Source: Arthrobacter sp. CAN_C5
Lineage (GTDB): Bacteria; Actinomycetota; Actinomycetes; Actinomycetales; Micrococcaceae
Reading direction: 5' to 3'
Length of the DNA stretch: 64,000 nt
Assembly: GCF_017875735.1 (NCBI RefSeq)
Contig: NZ_JAGGMZ010000001.1
Span: 1,674,001 to 1,738,000 of the forward strand
The translations under genes were made by a program, and so were the position numbers. Below are positions 1 through 9,972 of this stretch, one piece after another (the stretch's first letter is position 1; each line of letters starts with the position of its first letter). Under the pieces are notes generated by a model. The model did no database searches. It saw only the letters and a program-made list of their open reading frames with translations, and had not been told where the DNA came from.

Positions 1-341
1 AAGTCACTCAAACGGGTGCAACCACTCTCAAAGCGTTGTCCGAAAGCGGTCCGATTAGTCAGTCGGGATTGGCTGCCATTGTTCAGGTTCAGGCACAAAC
101 GATGGGAAAGATCCTTGAGAAGCTCGAGATCAGGGGCTTTGTATCCCGCGACCGCGATTCATCGGACGGGCGGACTATTCGAACTGTCATCACGAAGCAG
201 GGTGACAAAGTGCTTCAGAGGATCGACCAGTTATCCGAGTCGACATCAGAATCGGCCAGCCTGATCGACCAGAGTCTACGCACGGCACTTATAGCCGTCC
301 TTGGTTCTCTTGAGGCCACCCCGGAACCTACCCCTGCCTGA
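1..341 (+). CDS. MarR-family transcriptional regulator, 3' part only
   Basis: The window opens inside this gene. Reading from base 3 gives an open frame of about 112 residues ending in TGA at 339-341, so the start lies outside. The visible part looks like the recognition helix and wing of a MarR winged-helix protein: a 'LKALSESGPISQSGLA' helix, a 'KILEKLEIRGFVSRDRD' segment and the wing 'DSSDGRTIRTVITKQG', followed by a C-terminal dimerisation helix. Family members bind palindromic operators as dimers and often sense small ligands or oxidants. The target is unknown because the upstream neighbour is missing. Any internal start would remove the first helices, so this should be treated as a partial gene. 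Confidence 0.75.
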   Translation, partial: VTQTGATTLKALSESGPISQSGLAAIVQVQAQTMGKILEKLEIRGFVSRDRDSSDGRTIRTVITKQGDKVLQRIDQLSESTSESASLIDQSLRTALIAVLGSLEATPEPTPA

Positions 342-404
342 GCCTCACCAGTAGCGCCTCACCCGGACGGTTCAGCTGTGTCTCTTCGTAGCTGGGCCTT
401 CCGC

Positions 405-480
405 CAACGATAACGGCAAACCCGGTGCAAGCCGGGGACGCAAAGCCACGGGACCCACGCGGTCAGCCGGGCCACCGAAC
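405..480 (+). ncRNA. cyclic di-GMP-I (GEMM-I) riboswitch
   Basis: The conserved core is easily recognised. GGCAAAC lies at 415-421, followed by a hairpin capped with a GCAA tetraloop at 427-430, then GGGACGCAAAGCC at about 434-446, a short P3 hairpin, AGCCGGG near 465-471 and the closing ACCGA. These are the hallmark elements of class I c-di-GMP aptamers, including the GNRA tetraloop that docks in a receptor. It ends about 12 bases before the start codon of the downstream regulator, and a purine-rich AGTAGGG follows directly, so control of translation initiation is plausible; no clear terminator hairpin lies between. An EAL phosphodiesterase elsewhere in this window supports c-di-GMP signalling in the organism. 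Confidence 0.88.
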
Positions 481-491
481 AGTAGGGCGTC

Positions 492-1403
492 ATGATCAGA
501 CAACAGTCTCCTCCACCCACGGGGGCCATGGAAATTCCTTCCGGACCAAGAACCGCAGTGGTCATTGAAGATGACAACGACACGCGCCTTTGGGTGTTGA
601 ATCTACTGCGACTGGCTGGCTTCGAGGTGCACTCCAGTGCGACAGGCCTTGGCGGCGCAGAACTGGTGGCGGGTCACGCCCCTGCCTTGGTAGTCGTTGG
701 AGCGGAGCTGCGGGGAATTGACGGATTCGAGGTACTCCGTCGTATCCGATCCTTCAGCGATTGCTATGTGGTGATGCTGGGCGCTCATGCCGATGAGGTG
801 GATATCTTGACCGCGTTTCACGCTGGCGCCGACGACTACCTCGCCAAGCCAGTCCGTCCGCGCGAATTGAGAGCACGGTTCGATGCCGTGCTGCGCCGTC
901 CGCGACGTACAACAGTGACACCCTATTCAACAGTGACACCTGATTCAATTTTGCGGCCGGCCGTCAACGAGCGATCTGAGGTGGACCGGCTCCACCCTGT
1001 GGGCACCTCGAATGTCCTCCGACACGGTGACCTGATGGTTGATCACGCGACACGCACGGTCAGCATCGATGATGATGAGGTCCTTCTTACCAAGAGTGAA
1101 TTCGATCTGTTGCACGAGATGTTGTCGTGCGACGGAGCCGTGCGGACCAAGTCCACCCTGGCAGGAATCGCCCGGGGATCGGATTATCAGGGCTTCACTG
1201 GAAGTCGCAGTTCGGACGAACGTGGCATTGAAGTCCATATCGGGAATCTTCGCCGGAAATTACCACGCCGTCAGGGGGAAGCAGAACTCATCACCACGGT
1301 CCGGGGAATCGGATACAGGATCGTTTCCGCGACTGTGAGAGATGACTCTTCCCGGACCACCGGACCGCACTGTTTGCCGAAGGTGGACCTGGCGACCGCA
1401 TAA
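492..1403 (+). CDS. OmpR/PhoB-type regulator with a degenerate receiver domain
   Basis: 303 residues. Residues about 21-130 form a receiver fold with the acidic cluster E26-D27-D28 and the invariant Lys (K119 in 'DDYLAKPV'). At the phosphoacceptor position, where 'LD' precedes a beta-strand end, the sequence is 'VVVGAELRGIDGFEV', so Gly70 replaces Asp. The conserved Thr/Ser is also Gly (G97 in 'VMLGAH'). Residues about 175-285 form a winged-helix DNA-binding domain ('KSEFDLLHEML', 'VRGIGYRIV'). The protein should bind DNA but cannot be phosphorylated in the usual way. It sits right behind a c-di-GMP riboswitch and has no histidine kinase neighbour, so its amount rather than phosphorylation may carry the signal. 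Met13 (ATG at 528) is an alternative start. Confidence 0.87.
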   Translation: MIRQQSPPPTGAMEIPSGPRTAVVIEDDNDTRLWVLNLLRLAGFEVHSSATGLGGAELVAGHAPALVVVGAELRGIDGFEVLRRIRSFSDCYVVMLGAHADEVDILTAFHAGADDYLAKPVRPRELRARFDAVLRRPRRTTVTPYSTVTPDSILRPAVNERSEVDRLHPVGTSNVLRHGDLMVDHATRTVSIDDDEVLLTKSEFDLLHEMLSCDGAVRTKSTLAGIARGSDYQGFTGSRSSDERGIEVHIGNLRRKLPRRQGEAELITTVRGIGYRIVSATVRDDSSRTTGPHCLPKVDLATA

Positions 1404-1415
1404 AAGTCGTAACGA

Positions 1416-1449
1416 GAGGCCCCGCAGACCAACCGGTCTGCGGGGCCTC
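1416..1449. terminator. bidirectional terminator between the regulator and valS
   Basis: A perfect 15-bp inverted repeat (1416-1430 with 1435-1449) with an AACC loop lies between two convergent genes. The stem is very GC-rich (GAGGCCCCGCAGACC). There is no strong T-run, as is common for high-GC terminators. Confidence 0.8.
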
Positions 1450-1489
1450 CGTAATTCCGCGGGGCCTTCCTGCGTACGAGGTGACCTGG

Positions 1490-4108
1490 CTAGACCGCGT
1501 CGACGGGTGCCAACTCCACCTCGAAGACCGAGAGCTCGCCCTCGGCCTCCGCAAGGCGCAACTCGCGGACATTGCCCGCAGCCAACAGGTCATTCAGACC
1601 GGCGTTGAGCTGGCGCAACTGCGCCGCTGAGCCGTTCACGACGGCGCTGAGCACCTCGGTGCGCTGTTTCACTTTCGCCTCGGACTTCGACCGGCGGATA
1701 CCGCCGAGCGCCAGTGCCACGGTGCCGAGAACACCGGTGTCAGCGGTGCGAATGGTCCCGGCGAGCTGATCAGACGTTGGCCATTCGGTCCGGTGCACCG
1801 ACCCGCTGCGCCACCAGCTCCATACCTCTTCGGTGGCGAAGGGCAGGAAGGGCGCGAACATCCGCAGCAGCGCGTCAAGCGTCGTCGCCAGCGTGGCAAG
1901 CACCGAAGCCTGTTCGGCCTCACCGGCCGCACCGTAGGCGCGGTCTTTGATCAGCTCCACATAGTCGTCGGTGAACGACCAGAAGAACGTCTCACTCAGT
2001 TGCAGCGCCCGCGCGTAGTCGTACTTCTCGAACGCAGCCGTCGACGCATCGATCACCTGTGCCAGCTGGGCCAGGAGGGACAGATCCAGTTGGTTCGTGA
2101 CCACCGAGGTGTCATCGGTGAGGACCGTGTGCTCGGTGGCACCGAGGTTCAGCACAAACTTCGACGCGTTCAGCAGCTTGATGGCCAGGCGGCGCCCGAT
2201 CTTCATCTGCGCGATCTCGTAGGCCGTATCCGCACCCAGTTTGGCTGAGGCAGCCCAGTACCTGACGGCGTCGGCCCCGAACTCCTCGAGCACGTCGGTG
2301 GGTACCACCACGTTGCCCTTGGACTTCGACATCTTCTTGCGGTCCGGATCGAGGATCCAGCCGGACAGCGCCGCGTGGCGCCACGGCGCCGAATCCTGCA
2401 GCGAGTCGGCGCGGACGGCACTCGAGAAGAGCCAGGTCCTGATGATGTCGTGGCCCTGCGGTCGGAGGTCGAACGGGAAGACCTTGGCAAACAGGTCAGG
2501 GTTCTTCGGCCAGCCGCCCACAATCTGCGGCGTCAGTGACGAGGTGGCCCAGGTGTCCAGGACGTCATTCTCTCCGACGAAACCACCCGGCTGGTTGCGG
2601 GCGCTCTCCTCAAAGCCGGGCGCAGGCTCGGCCGCCGGGTCCACGGGGAGTGCCTCGTGGGAAGGAACGATCGGTGCCTCGTAGTCGGGCTCGCCGTCGG
2701 CATCCAGGCGGTACCAGACGGGAATCGGCACCCCGAAGAAGCGCTGCCGGGAGACCAGCCAGTCGCCGTTGAGCCCTTCGATCCAGTTCTCGTACCGGGA
2801 CCGCATGAACGCGGGGTGGAAGTCGATTTCCCGGCCGCGCTGGATGAGCTTCTCCCGCTTGGCCTCGTCCCGGCCGCCATTGCGGAGATACCACTGCCGG
2901 CTGGTGACGACTTCGAGGGGCTTGTCGCCCTTTTCGTAGAAGTTGACCGGGTGGAGAACCTTTTTCGGCTCACCCTCCAGCTCACCGCTGGCACGCAGCA
3001 GCGCGACGACGCCCTCCTTGGCGCTGAACACGGTCTTGCCGGCGATCGTCGAATAGTTTTCCTGTGCCTTGGCGGTGCTGATCCACTCGGGGGTCTCCGA
3101 CCGGATTCGCCCGTCACGTCCCACAATCGCCCGGGTTGGCAGCTGCAGTTCCCGCCACCAGATGACGTCGGTCAGGTCACCGAACGTACAGATCATGGCG
3201 ATGCCGGTGCCCTTGTCGGGCTTCGCGAGGGGGTGCGCCTTGATTTCCACCTCGACGTCGAACAGCGGCGAGGTGACGGTGGTGCCAAACAGGTGCTGGT
3301 ACCGCTCGTCGTCGGGATTCGCCACCAGCGCCACGCAGGCGGGAAGCAACTCGGGACGGGTCGATTCGATGAAGATCTTCTCCCCGCCGGGTGTGTGGAA
3401 GGCGATCCGGTGGTAGGCACCAGGCTGCTCCCGGTCTTCCAGTTCCGCCTGCGCCACCGCGGTGCGGAAGGTGACGTCCCAGAGGGTGGGTGCCTCGGCA
3501 AGGTACGCGTCCCCGGCCGCCAGGTTGTCCAGGAAGGCCCGCTGGCTGACGGCCCGTGAGGTGTCGTCGATGGTGCGGTAGGTCAGGTTCCAGTCGACCG
3601 ACAGGCCAAGGGTGCTGAACAGGTTCTCGAAGACCAGCTCATCCTGGACGGCCAGTTGCTCGCACAGCTCGATGAAGTTTCGGCGGGAGACGGCGTCGAA
3701 GTCGCGCTGGTTCTTGGGCGGCTCGGCCGGAGGGGTGTAGCCGGCGTCGTAGGGGACCGACGGGTCGCAGCGGACACCGTAGTAGTTCTGGACGCGGCGT
3801 TCGGTGGGCAGACCGTTGTCGTCCCAGCCCATGGGGTAGAAAACGTTCTTGCCGCGCATCCGCTGGTACCGGGCGACGACGTCGGTCTGGGTGTAGGAGA
3901 ACATGTGTCCCACGTGCAGGGAACCGGATGCGGTCGGCGGGGGAGTGTCAATCGAATACACCTCCGCCCGGGACGTTTCGGGGTCGAAGGTGTAGGTGCC
4001 GTCCGCCCGCCACTGTGCAGCGAGCCGGGATTCAAGACCCTCGAGAACCGGTTTGTCTGGGACATTTACTGTTGCGGGCGTGTCTGTGCCCGGAGTGTGT
4101 TCAGCCAT
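1490..4108 (-). CDS. valS: valyl-tRNA synthetase
   Basis: 872 residues from the ATG at 4108. This class I aminoacyl-tRNA synthetase charges tRNA-Val in the cytoplasm. The HIGH signature is HVGH at residues 65-68 in 'PPPTASGSLHVGHMF', and the KMSKS loop is 'RKKMSKSKGN' near residue 590. A large editing (CP1) domain lies between them, and the C-terminal anticodon-binding and short coiled-coil region ends the protein. The frame stays open upstream to 4576, but that extension runs antisense through the divergent SDR gene and has no synthetase similarity, so the internal ATG was chosen. It leaves only 31 bases between the two divergent start codons. Confidence 0.96.
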   Translation of the reverse strand: MAEHTPGTDTPATVNVPDKPVLEGLESRLAAQWRADGTYTFDPETSRAEVYSIDTPPPTASGSLHVGHMFSYTQTDVVARYQRMRGKNVFYPMGWDDNGLPTERRVQNYYGVRCDPSVPYDAGYTPPAEPPKNQRDFDAVSRRNFIELCEQLAVQDELVFENLFSTLGLSVDWNLTYRTIDDTSRAVSQRAFLDNLAAGDAYLAEAPTLWDVTFRTAVAQAELEDREQPGAYHRIAFHTPGGEKIFIESTRPELLPACVALVANPDDERYQHLFGTTVTSPLFDVEVEIKAHPLAKPDKGTGIAMICTFGDLTDVIWWRELQLPTRAIVGRDGRIRSETPEWISTAKAQENYSTIAGKTVFSAKEGVVALLRASGELEGEPKKVLHPVNFYEKGDKPLEVVTSRQWYLRNGGRDEAKREKLIQRGREIDFHPAFMRSRYENWIEGLNGDWLVSRQRFFGVPIPVWYRLDADGEPDYEAPIVPSHEALPVDPAAEPAPGFEESARNQPGGFVGENDVLDTWATSSLTPQIVGGWPKNPDLFAKVFPFDLRPQGHDIIRTWLFSSAVRADSLQDSAPWRHAALSGWILDPDRKKMSKSKGNVVVPTDVLEEFGADAVRYWAASAKLGADTAYEIAQMKIGRRLAIKLLNASKFVLNLGATEHTVLTDDTSVVTNQLDLSLLAQLAQVIDASTAAFEKYDYARALQLSETFFWSFTDDYVELIKDRAYGAAGEAEQASVLATLATTLDALLRMFAPFLPFATEEVWSWWRSGSVHRTEWPTSDQLAGTIRTADTGVLGTVALALGGIRRSKSEAKVKQRTEVLSAVVNGSAAQLRQLNAGLNDLLAAGNVRELRLAEAEGELSVFEVELAPVDAV

Positions 4109-4139
4109 ACGGTCAATTGTTTCACGATAAGTTGGATCC

Positions 4140-4910
4140 ATGACTTCCACACCAACGACGTCCACGCAGCGCACAGCAGTTGTCACCGGCGCGAGCACCG
4201 GCATTGGCGAGGCCACTGTCCGTCTCCTCGCAGCCCAGGGATGGCGGGTCTTCGCTGTTGCCCGGCGTGCGGACCGGTTGGCGGACCTCGCCGCCGAGAC
4301 CGGTGCCATCGCTGTCCCCACCGATATCACCGCGGACGACGACGTCGAGCACCTCATCGAGGCTGTCACCGACGCCGGTGGCGCTGACACGCTCATCAAC
4401 ATTGCCGGGGGCGCGCGCGGGGCGGACCGGATGATCGACGCGAAGACCGCCGACTGGGAGTGGATGTACCAGGCGAACGTCGTGGGCACCATGAAAATGA
4501 CCCGCGCGTTCCTTCCCCTGCTCCGCGCGCAGGCCCAGGGTGGCACGGTCCTGAACCTCACGTCCACCGCCGGCATGGTCTCCTACGAGGGCGGCGCCGG
4601 CTACAACGCGGCGAAGGCTGCCCAACGCGCGATGACCCGTGCGCTCCGGCTGGAGGAGGCCGAGCACGGTGTCCGCGTCATCGAGGTGCTCCCGGGCATG
4701 GTGCACACCGAGGAGTTCTCCCTGAACCGGCTGGGCAGCGCCGACGCTGCCTCGAAGGTGTACGACGGCGTCGAGAAGCCGCTGACCAGCGAGGACGTCG
4801 CCGACATCGTCGCCTACGCCGTCACCGTGCCCCACCATGTCAACCTCGACGAGATTGTGGTCCGGCCGCTGGCGCAGGCCGCAGCCCACAAGGTGATCCG
4901 GAAGCAGTAG
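4140..4910 (+). CDS. short-chain dehydrogenase/reductase, NADP-type
   Basis: 256 residues. The Rossmann motif 'TGASTGIGEATV' lies near residue 17. The 'NIAGG' strand motif, the Ser in 'NLTSTAG' and the catalytic Tyr155/Lys159 pair ('YNAAK') are all present, so the enzyme should be active. 'ARRADR' after beta-2 suggests NADP(H). The overall pattern, with an Asn-X-X-Gly-Thr 'NVVGTMKMTRAFLPLL' helix and 'LPGMVHTEEF', resembles the YdfG/3-hydroxy-acid dehydrogenase branch of classical SDRs. The substrate cannot be read from the sequence. It is divergent from valS with almost no spacer, and no Shine-Dalgarno sequence precedes the ATG, so a very short or absent leader is likely. Confidence 0.85.
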   Translation: MTSTPTTSTQRTAVVTGASTGIGEATVRLLAAQGWRVFAVARRADRLADLAAETGAIAVPTDITADDDVEHLIEAVTDAGGADTLINIAGGARGADRMIDAKTADWEWMYQANVVGTMKMTRAFLPLLRAQAQGGTVLNLTSTAGMVSYEGGAGYNAAKAAQRAMTRALRLEEAEHGVRVIEVLPGMVHTEEFSLNRLGSADAASKVYDGVEKPLTSEDVADIVAYAVTVPHHVNLDEIVVRPLAQAAAHKVIRKQ

Positions 4911-4949
4911 CCGGGCAGGCAGTCCGGCCAAGGGAGCCGATATCGGCTA

Positions 4950-5190
4950 GACTGGGGGCAACAGCTTTGACCCGGCGATCACCGGTGAGCTTCCGGAAGA
5001 ACCCCCGCCGCGCCTAACCTGCAACAGGTCAGATATCCGGCAGGTCAGTAGAACCGGACGGGTAAGCCCGTCACAGCGGTCACGAAGTGGCAGCCGCGAG
5101 GATATTTCTCGCCGGCGGCAAGTGAGGTGGTACCGCGGGTTCGGCGCGGGGGTTGCAGACTGACCCCAGCGGATGGACGCGTCCTCGCAG
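4950..5190 (+). ncRNA. ileS T-box riboswitch with short stem I, probably translational
   Basis: The T-box sequence GAGGTGGTACCGCG runs from about 5124 to 5137, with the tRNA-acceptor-binding UGGU bulge at 5128-5131. The partner strand CGCGTCCTC at 5178-5186 closes the antiterminator/antisequestrator helix. Upstream, the element GATCACCGG...CCGG near 4977-4996 matches the short stem I of actinobacterial ileS leaders, with AUC (4978-4980) as the likely isoleucine specifier. No U-rich terminator follows. TCCT at 5182-5185 can pair with AGGA at 5215-5218 just before ileS, which fits sequestration of the ribosome-binding site when tRNA-Ile is charged and release when it is uncharged. Confidence 0.87.
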
Positions 5191-5226
5191 GTAACTGAAC
5201 CACACCTTGCCTACAGGATGAACAAC

Positions 5227-8200
5227 ATGCCACAGATCTACCCGAAGGCCACCAGCCTGGACAGCGCCGCCGACGCCTCTTCTTCCTCGGCGTCTCCGCG
5301 CTTCCCGGAAATCGAGGAGCGAATCCTCAAGTACTGGGACGCCGATGGCACTTTCCAGGCCTCAATCGACGCTCGCGACGCAGACCTCCGCGATGGCGAA
5401 AATGGCTCCAACGAGTTCGTCTTCTATGACGGGCCGCCCTTCGCCAATGGCCTGCCCCACTACGGGCACCTGCTGACCGGCTACGCCAAGGACCTAGTGG
5501 GCCGGTACCAGACCCAGCGCGGGCACCGTGTCGAGCGCCGGTTCGGCTGGGACACCCACGGGCTGCCCGCCGAGCTCGAGGCCATGAAGCAGCTCGGCAT
5601 GAGCGACAAGGCCCAGATCGAAGCCATGGGCATCGACAAGTTCAACGACGCCTGCCGGTCATCGGTCATGAAGTATGCCGGGGAGTGGCAGGACTACGTG
5701 ACCCGCCAGGCGCGCTGGGTGGACTTCGACAATGACTACAAGACCCTGAACGTCGACTACATGGAGTCGGTGATCTGGGCGTTCAAGAATTTGTATGACA
5801 AGGGCCTCACCTACAACGGCTACCGCGTCCTGCCGTACTGCTGGAACGACGAAACGCCGCTGTCCAACCACGAGCTGCGGATGGACGACGACGTCTACCA
5901 GGACCGCCAGGACCAGACCGTCACGGTGACCTTCCCCATCCTCGCCGGTTCCACCGCGCTGTCCCAGGATCTCGCCGGCGTGCAGGCCCTCGCCTGGACC
6001 ACCACGCCCTGGACCCTGCCCACCAACGCTGCCCTCGCCGTCGGGCCGGACATCACCTACGCAGTGGTGCCCGCTGGAGCGTCACTGGCCGACGACGACC
6101 GCCGCTTCCTCATCGCCGCTGATCTTTTGGGCAACTATGCCAAGGACCTCGGCTACGCCTCCGCGAAGGAGGCGACCGCCGCCGTCGAACGTTCCCTGCA
6201 GGGCGCCGAGCTGGCCGATCTGGCCTACGAACCACTGTGGGATTACCTGACTGACCCCGAACAGGGCGGCTATCGGAACGCCTTCCGCTTCCTGGTGGCC
6301 GATTATGTGACCACCACCGACGGCACCGGCATCGTGCACCAGTCGCCCGCCTACGGCGAGGAGGATCAGAAGATCTGCGAGGAGGCCGGGATCCAGGTCA
6401 TCCTGTCAGTGGATGAAGGGGCGCGCTTCCTGCCGATGTACGGGCACGGGCCCCTCGCCGACATTGTGGGACTGCAGGTTTTCGACGCCAACAAGCCGAT
6501 CACCCGGGTGCTGAAGGACAGCGGCAGGCTGGTCCGCCAGGCGAGCTACGTCCACAGCTACCCGCACTGCTGGCGGTGCCGCAACCCGCTGATCTACCGT
6601 GCGGTGTCCTCCTGGTTTGTCGAGGTCACGAAAATCAAGGACCGGATGGTGGACCTGAACCAGGGCATCAACTGGATCCCTGAGAACGTGAAGGACGGAC
6701 AGTTCGGCAAATGGCTGCAGAACGCCCGGGACTGGTCGATCAGCCGAAACCGGTACTGGGGGAGCCCTATCCCGGTCTGGCAGTCCGACGACCCCGCGTA
6801 CCCCCGCACCGACGTCTACGGCTCTCTCGCCGAGATCCAGGCCGACTTCGGGCGGCTGCCGCTGAACAAGGCCGGCGAGCCCGACCTGCACCGCCCGTTC
6901 ATTGACGAGCTGACCCGGCCGAACCCCGACGACCCCCGCTCCCCGGCGGAGGGTCAGTCCACCATGCGCCGGGTCGAGGACGTCCTGGACGTCTGGTTCG
7001 ACTCCGGCTCCATGCCGTTCGCTCAGGTGCACTACCCGATGGAGAACCAGGAATGGTTCGAGTCGCACAACCCCGCCGACTTCATTGTGGAGTACATCGG
7101 TCAGACCCGCGGCTGGTTCTATATGCTGCACGTCCTCTCCACGGCGCTGTTCGACCGGCCTGCGTTCCGGAACGTCATCAGCCACGGCATCGTGCTGGGC
7201 GACGACGGCCAGAAGGCGTCGAAGAGCCTGGGCAACTACCCGGACGTCACCGAGGTCCTCGACCGTGACGGCGCCGACGCGATGCGCTGGTTCCTCATGT
7301 CCTCCCCGGTCCTGCGCGGTGGCAACCTGATCGTCACCGAGCAGGGCATCCGCGACGGCGTCCGGCAGGTCATCCTCCCGCTCTGGAACGTGTGGCACTT
7401 CTTCAGCCTGTACACGAATGCCGCCGCTGGCGGTACCGGATACGAAGCGAAAACGGTGGGCCCGGAGCAGGCCGACCGCCTCGCGGAGCCCGTCGACCGC
7501 TACATCCTCGCCTACACCGGAAATCTGGTGCGGGACATGACGGCGTCCCTGGATGCCTTCAACATCAGCGACGCCTGCGAGACCCTGCGCCGCTACCTGG
7601 ATACGTTGACCAACTGGTACGTCCGCCGGAGCCGGCAGCGGTTTTTCGACGAAGACACCGACGCCTTCGACGTGCTCTACACCTGCCTCGAGGCTGTCTG
7701 CCGGGCGGCAGCGCCGCTGCTGCCCCTCGTCACCGAGGAAATCTGGCGTGGACTGACCGGCGGGCGTTCGGTGCACCTCACCGACTGGCCCGAGGCATCG
7801 GCGTTCCCCGAGGCTCCCGACCTCGTCGAGCGGATGGAACGCACCCGCCAGATCTGCTCCACCGGCTCCAGCCTGCGGAAGGCGGCCAACCTGCGGGTGA
7901 GGTTGCCGCTCGCCAACCTCACGGTGGTAGCGCCGTCCGCTGGGAACCTTGACGGTCAGTATCAGGGGATCATCGCTGATGAGCTGAACATCAAGAAGGT
8001 CCGGCTGATCGACGCGGCCGACGCCTCACCCGAGGAATTCGGGATTGTGAGCAAGCTCGTGGTGAACGCCCGTGCCGCCGGCCCGCGGCTGGGCAAAAAC
8101 GTCCAGGCCGCCATCAAGGCAGCCAAGTCCGGTGACTGGTCGGTAACCGCCGACGGTGCGGTGACCGCCGGTGAACTGGCGCTCGAGCCCCACGAGTACA

Positions 8201-8559
8201 CCCTGGAGACGGTCGTGTCCGACGACGGCGACAACTCCGGGAAGGCTGTCACAGTCCTGCCCGGGGGTGGGTTCCTGGTCCTCGACACGGAGGTCACCGA
8301 CGAACTCGCCGCCGAAGGAGCGGCCAGGGACGCCATCCGTGCCATCCAACAGGCCCGCCGCGACGCTGACCTGCACATCAGCGACCGGATCACGACCACG
8401 CTCCGCGCGGCACCCGAACTGGTGGACGCGCTGACAGCCAACGCACCGCTGATCAAGGCGGAAACGCTGACCACCGACCTGCACGTCGTCGCCGCATCGC
8501 CGGCTGACGGCGCGCTGACCGTCGGCGAGTACACAGTCACAGTAGAGAGGCACCCATGA
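5227..8559 (+). CDS. ileS: isoleucyl-tRNA synthetase
   Basis: 1110 residues from ATG 5227. It charges tRNA-Ile and edits valine. The class I HIGH motif is HYGH (residues 78-81 in '[14 protein letters not shown]'). The KMSKS loop reads KASKS at residues 663-667, an unusual Met-to-Ala change. 'HCWRCRNPL' is the internal zinc-type Cys pair. The length and HYGH motif fit the long, eukaryote-like IleS group found in Actinobacteria. The ATG at 5173 lies inside the T-box helix and is rejected. AGGATG at 5215-5220 serves as Shine-Dalgarno for 5227; ATG 5218 is the next alternative. folC overlaps the stop by 4 bases. Confidence 0.95.
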   Translation: MPQIYPKATSLDSAADASSSSASPRFPEIEERILKYWDADGTFQASIDARDADLRDGENGSNEFVFYDGPPFANGLPHYGHLLTGYAKDLVGRYQTQRGHRVERRFGWDTHGLPAELEAMKQLGMSDKAQIEAMGIDKFNDACRSSVMKYAGEWQDYVTRQARWVDFDNDYKTLNVDYMESVIWAFKNLYDKGLTYNGYRVLPYCWNDETPLSNHELRMDDDVYQDRQDQTVTVTFPILAGSTALSQDLAGVQALAWTTTPWTLPTNAALAVGPDITYAVVPAGASLADDDRRFLIAADLLGNYAKDLGYASAKEATAAVERSLQGAELADLAYEPLWDYLTDPEQGGYRNAFRFLVADYVTTTDGTGIVHQSPAYGEEDQKICEEAGIQVILSVDEGARFLPMYGHGPLADIVGLQVFDANKPITRVLKDSGRLVRQASYVHSYPHCWRCRNPLIYRAVSSWFVEVTKIKDRMVDLNQGINWIPENVKDGQFGKWLQNARDWSISRNRYWGSPIPVWQSDDPAYPRTDVYGSLAEIQADFGRLPLNKAGEPDLHRPFIDELTRPNPDDPRSPAEGQSTMRRVEDVLDVWFDSGSMPFAQVHYPMENQEWFESHNPADFIVEYIGQTRGWFYMLHVLSTALFDRPAFRNVISHGIVLGDDGQKASKSLGNYPDVTEVLDRDGADAMRWFLMSSPVLRGGNLIVTEQGIRDGVRQVILPLWNVWHFFSLYTNAAAGGTGYEAKTVGPEQADRLAEPVDRYILAYTGNLVRDMTASLDAFNISDACETLRRYLDTLTNWYVRRSRQRFFDEDTDAFDVLYTCLEAVCRAAAPLLPLVTEEIWRGLTGGRSVHLTDWPEASAFPEAPDLVERMERTRQICSTGSSLRKAANLRVRLPLANLTVVAPSAGNLDGQYQGIIADELNIKKVRLIDAADASPEEFGIVSKLVVNARAAGPRLGKNVQAAIKAAKSGDWSVTADGAVTAGELALEPHEYTLETVVSDDGDNSGKAVTVLPGGGFLVLDTEVTDELAAEGAARDAIRAIQQARRDADLHISDRITTTLRAAPELVDALTANAPLIKAETLTTDLHVVAASPADGALTVGEYTVTVERHP

Positions 8560-9962
8560 GCCAGCAGACCCCGGAACCAATGGACGCCGAAGGCCCGGCC
8601 CCGGTAGGGAGCTTTGACCGGTTCTCGGTCGAGAGCGTCTACGCTGAACTACTCAGCCGGGCGCCCGAGAACAAAATGGAACCCCGGATGGCGCCGATGC
8701 TCAGGGCGATGGAGATCCTTGGCGAACCCAACAAGGCGTACCCGATCATCCACCTGACCGGGACCAACGGGAAGACCTCGACCGCACGCATGGTCGAGGG
8801 CATCCTGCGGGCCCACGAGCTGCGGACCGGACGCTACACCAGCCCCCACCTGAGCAGCGTCACCGAACGGATCAGTATCGACGGCGAACCGGTCTCGGAT
8901 GAGACCTTCGTCCGGATCTGGGATGAGATCCGGCCGTTCCTGGAAATCATCGACGGTGAACTGGAAGCGGCGGGGGACCCCCGGCTGACCTACTTCGAAA
9001 GCATCACCATTCTCGCGTTCGCGGTCTTCGCCGACGAGCCCGTCGACGTCGCCATCATCGAGGTAGGGCTCGGCGGCATCACCGACGCAACCAACGTGGG
9101 CGACGGCCAGGTAGCAGTTGTCACGCCGATTTCCCTCGATCACACCGAGCTGCTCGGTGACACCGAATACGATATTGCCTTGGAAAAGTCGGGGATCATC
9201 AAACCGGGCGGCTTCCTGATCAGCGCGGCCCAGCCCCACGAGGCCGCCCAGGTGCTCCTCGAGAAGGCTCGCGAAGTCGGCGTTGAGTTCCGGTTCGAGG
9301 GAGTTGAGTTCGGGGTCGAAACCAGGACCATCGGCGTCGGCGGTCAGGTGCTGTCCATCAACGGGATAGCCGGCCGGTACGAGGAACTGCTGCTGCCCCT
9401 GCACGGGGCGCATCAGGCGCAGAACGCCGCCGTCGCCGTCGCCGCCGTCGAGGCATTCATCGGTGGCGGGACCCGTGAACTCGACGCCGCGGTGGTCCGC
9501 GAAGGGTTGCGAACCGTCACCTCGCCGGGGCGGATCGAAGTGGTGCGCACGGCACCGAGCATCATCGTCGACGCGGCGCACAACGCGGCCGGCGCCAAGG
9601 CAACCGCGGCAGCCGTCAAGGAAGCCTTCGACTTCAGCCGGTTGATCCTGGTGGTCGGCGTGCTCCAGGACAAGGATGCGGGAGCCATCCTGGCCGAGCT
9701 GCATGAGGAACTGGGTGGCATCCTCGAGGACGTCTGCCTGACCCAGTCGAATTCACCGCGCGCCATCCCTGCTGCTGATCTGCTGCAGGACGCGCTAGCG
9801 GCCGGGTTCGCCGAGGAACACGTCCACATCGCCGAACGGCTCGACGACGCGCTTGAATGGGCCGTCATGAAGGCCGAGGAAAACAACGACCTCGCAGGGG
9901 GCATCCTCATCACCGGTTCGATCACGGTGGTGGGGGAGGCCCGCACCCTGCTGGGTAAGTAG
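8556..9962 (+). CDS. folC: folylpolyglutamate synthase / dihydrofolate synthase
   Basis: 468 residues, start overlapping the ileS stop (ATGA), so it is translationally coupled. The enzyme adds glutamate to dihydropteroate or folates with ATP, in folate biosynthesis and retention. The Mur-ligase-type P-loop '[13 protein letters not shown]' begins near residue 67, followed by '[13 protein letters not shown]' (folate-binding loop) and '[13 protein letters not shown]'. The C-terminal ligase domain contains '[12 protein letters not shown]' with the conserved His. ileS-folC adjacency is common in Gram-positive genomes. The first 20 residues are Pro/Glu-rich and poorly conserved. Confidence 0.94.
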   Translation: MSQQTPEPMDAEGPAPVGSFDRFSVESVYAELLSRAPENKMEPRMAPMLRAMEILGEPNKAYPIIHLTGTNGKTSTARMVEGILRAHELRTGRYTSPHLSSVTERISIDGEPVSDETFVRIWDEIRPFLEIIDGELEAAGDPRLTYFESITILAFAVFADEPVDVAIIEVGLGGITDATNVGDGQVAVVTPISLDHTELLGDTEYDIALEKSGIIKPGGFLISAAQPHEAAQVLLEKAREVGVEFRFEGVEFGVETRTIGVGGQVLSINGIAGRYEELLLPLHGAHQAQNAAVAVAAVEAFIGGGTRELDAAVVREGLRTVTSPGRIEVVRTAPSIIVDAAHNAAGAKATAAAVKEAFDFSRLILVVGVLQDKDAGAILAELHEELGGILEDVCLTQSNSPRAIPAADLLQDALAAGFAEEHVHIAERLDDALEWAVMKAEENNDLAGGILITGSITVVGEARTLLGK

Positions 9963-9972
9963 GGGAGTGCAC

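Noticed and set aside
4109..4576. Upstream extension of the valS frame giving a 1028-residue product
   Set aside because: The extension runs antisense through the SDR gene and lacks synthetase-like sequence; ATG 4108 gives the usual length.
5173..5226. ATG at 5173 as ileS start
   Set aside because: It lies in the T-box antisequestrator helix, and the encoded residues do not resemble an IleS N-terminus.
6406..7776. 456-residue open frame on the minus strand
   Set aside because: It lies entirely antisense to ileS, whose motifs are unmistakable, and its sequence has no domain signature; long antisense frames are common in high-GC DNA.
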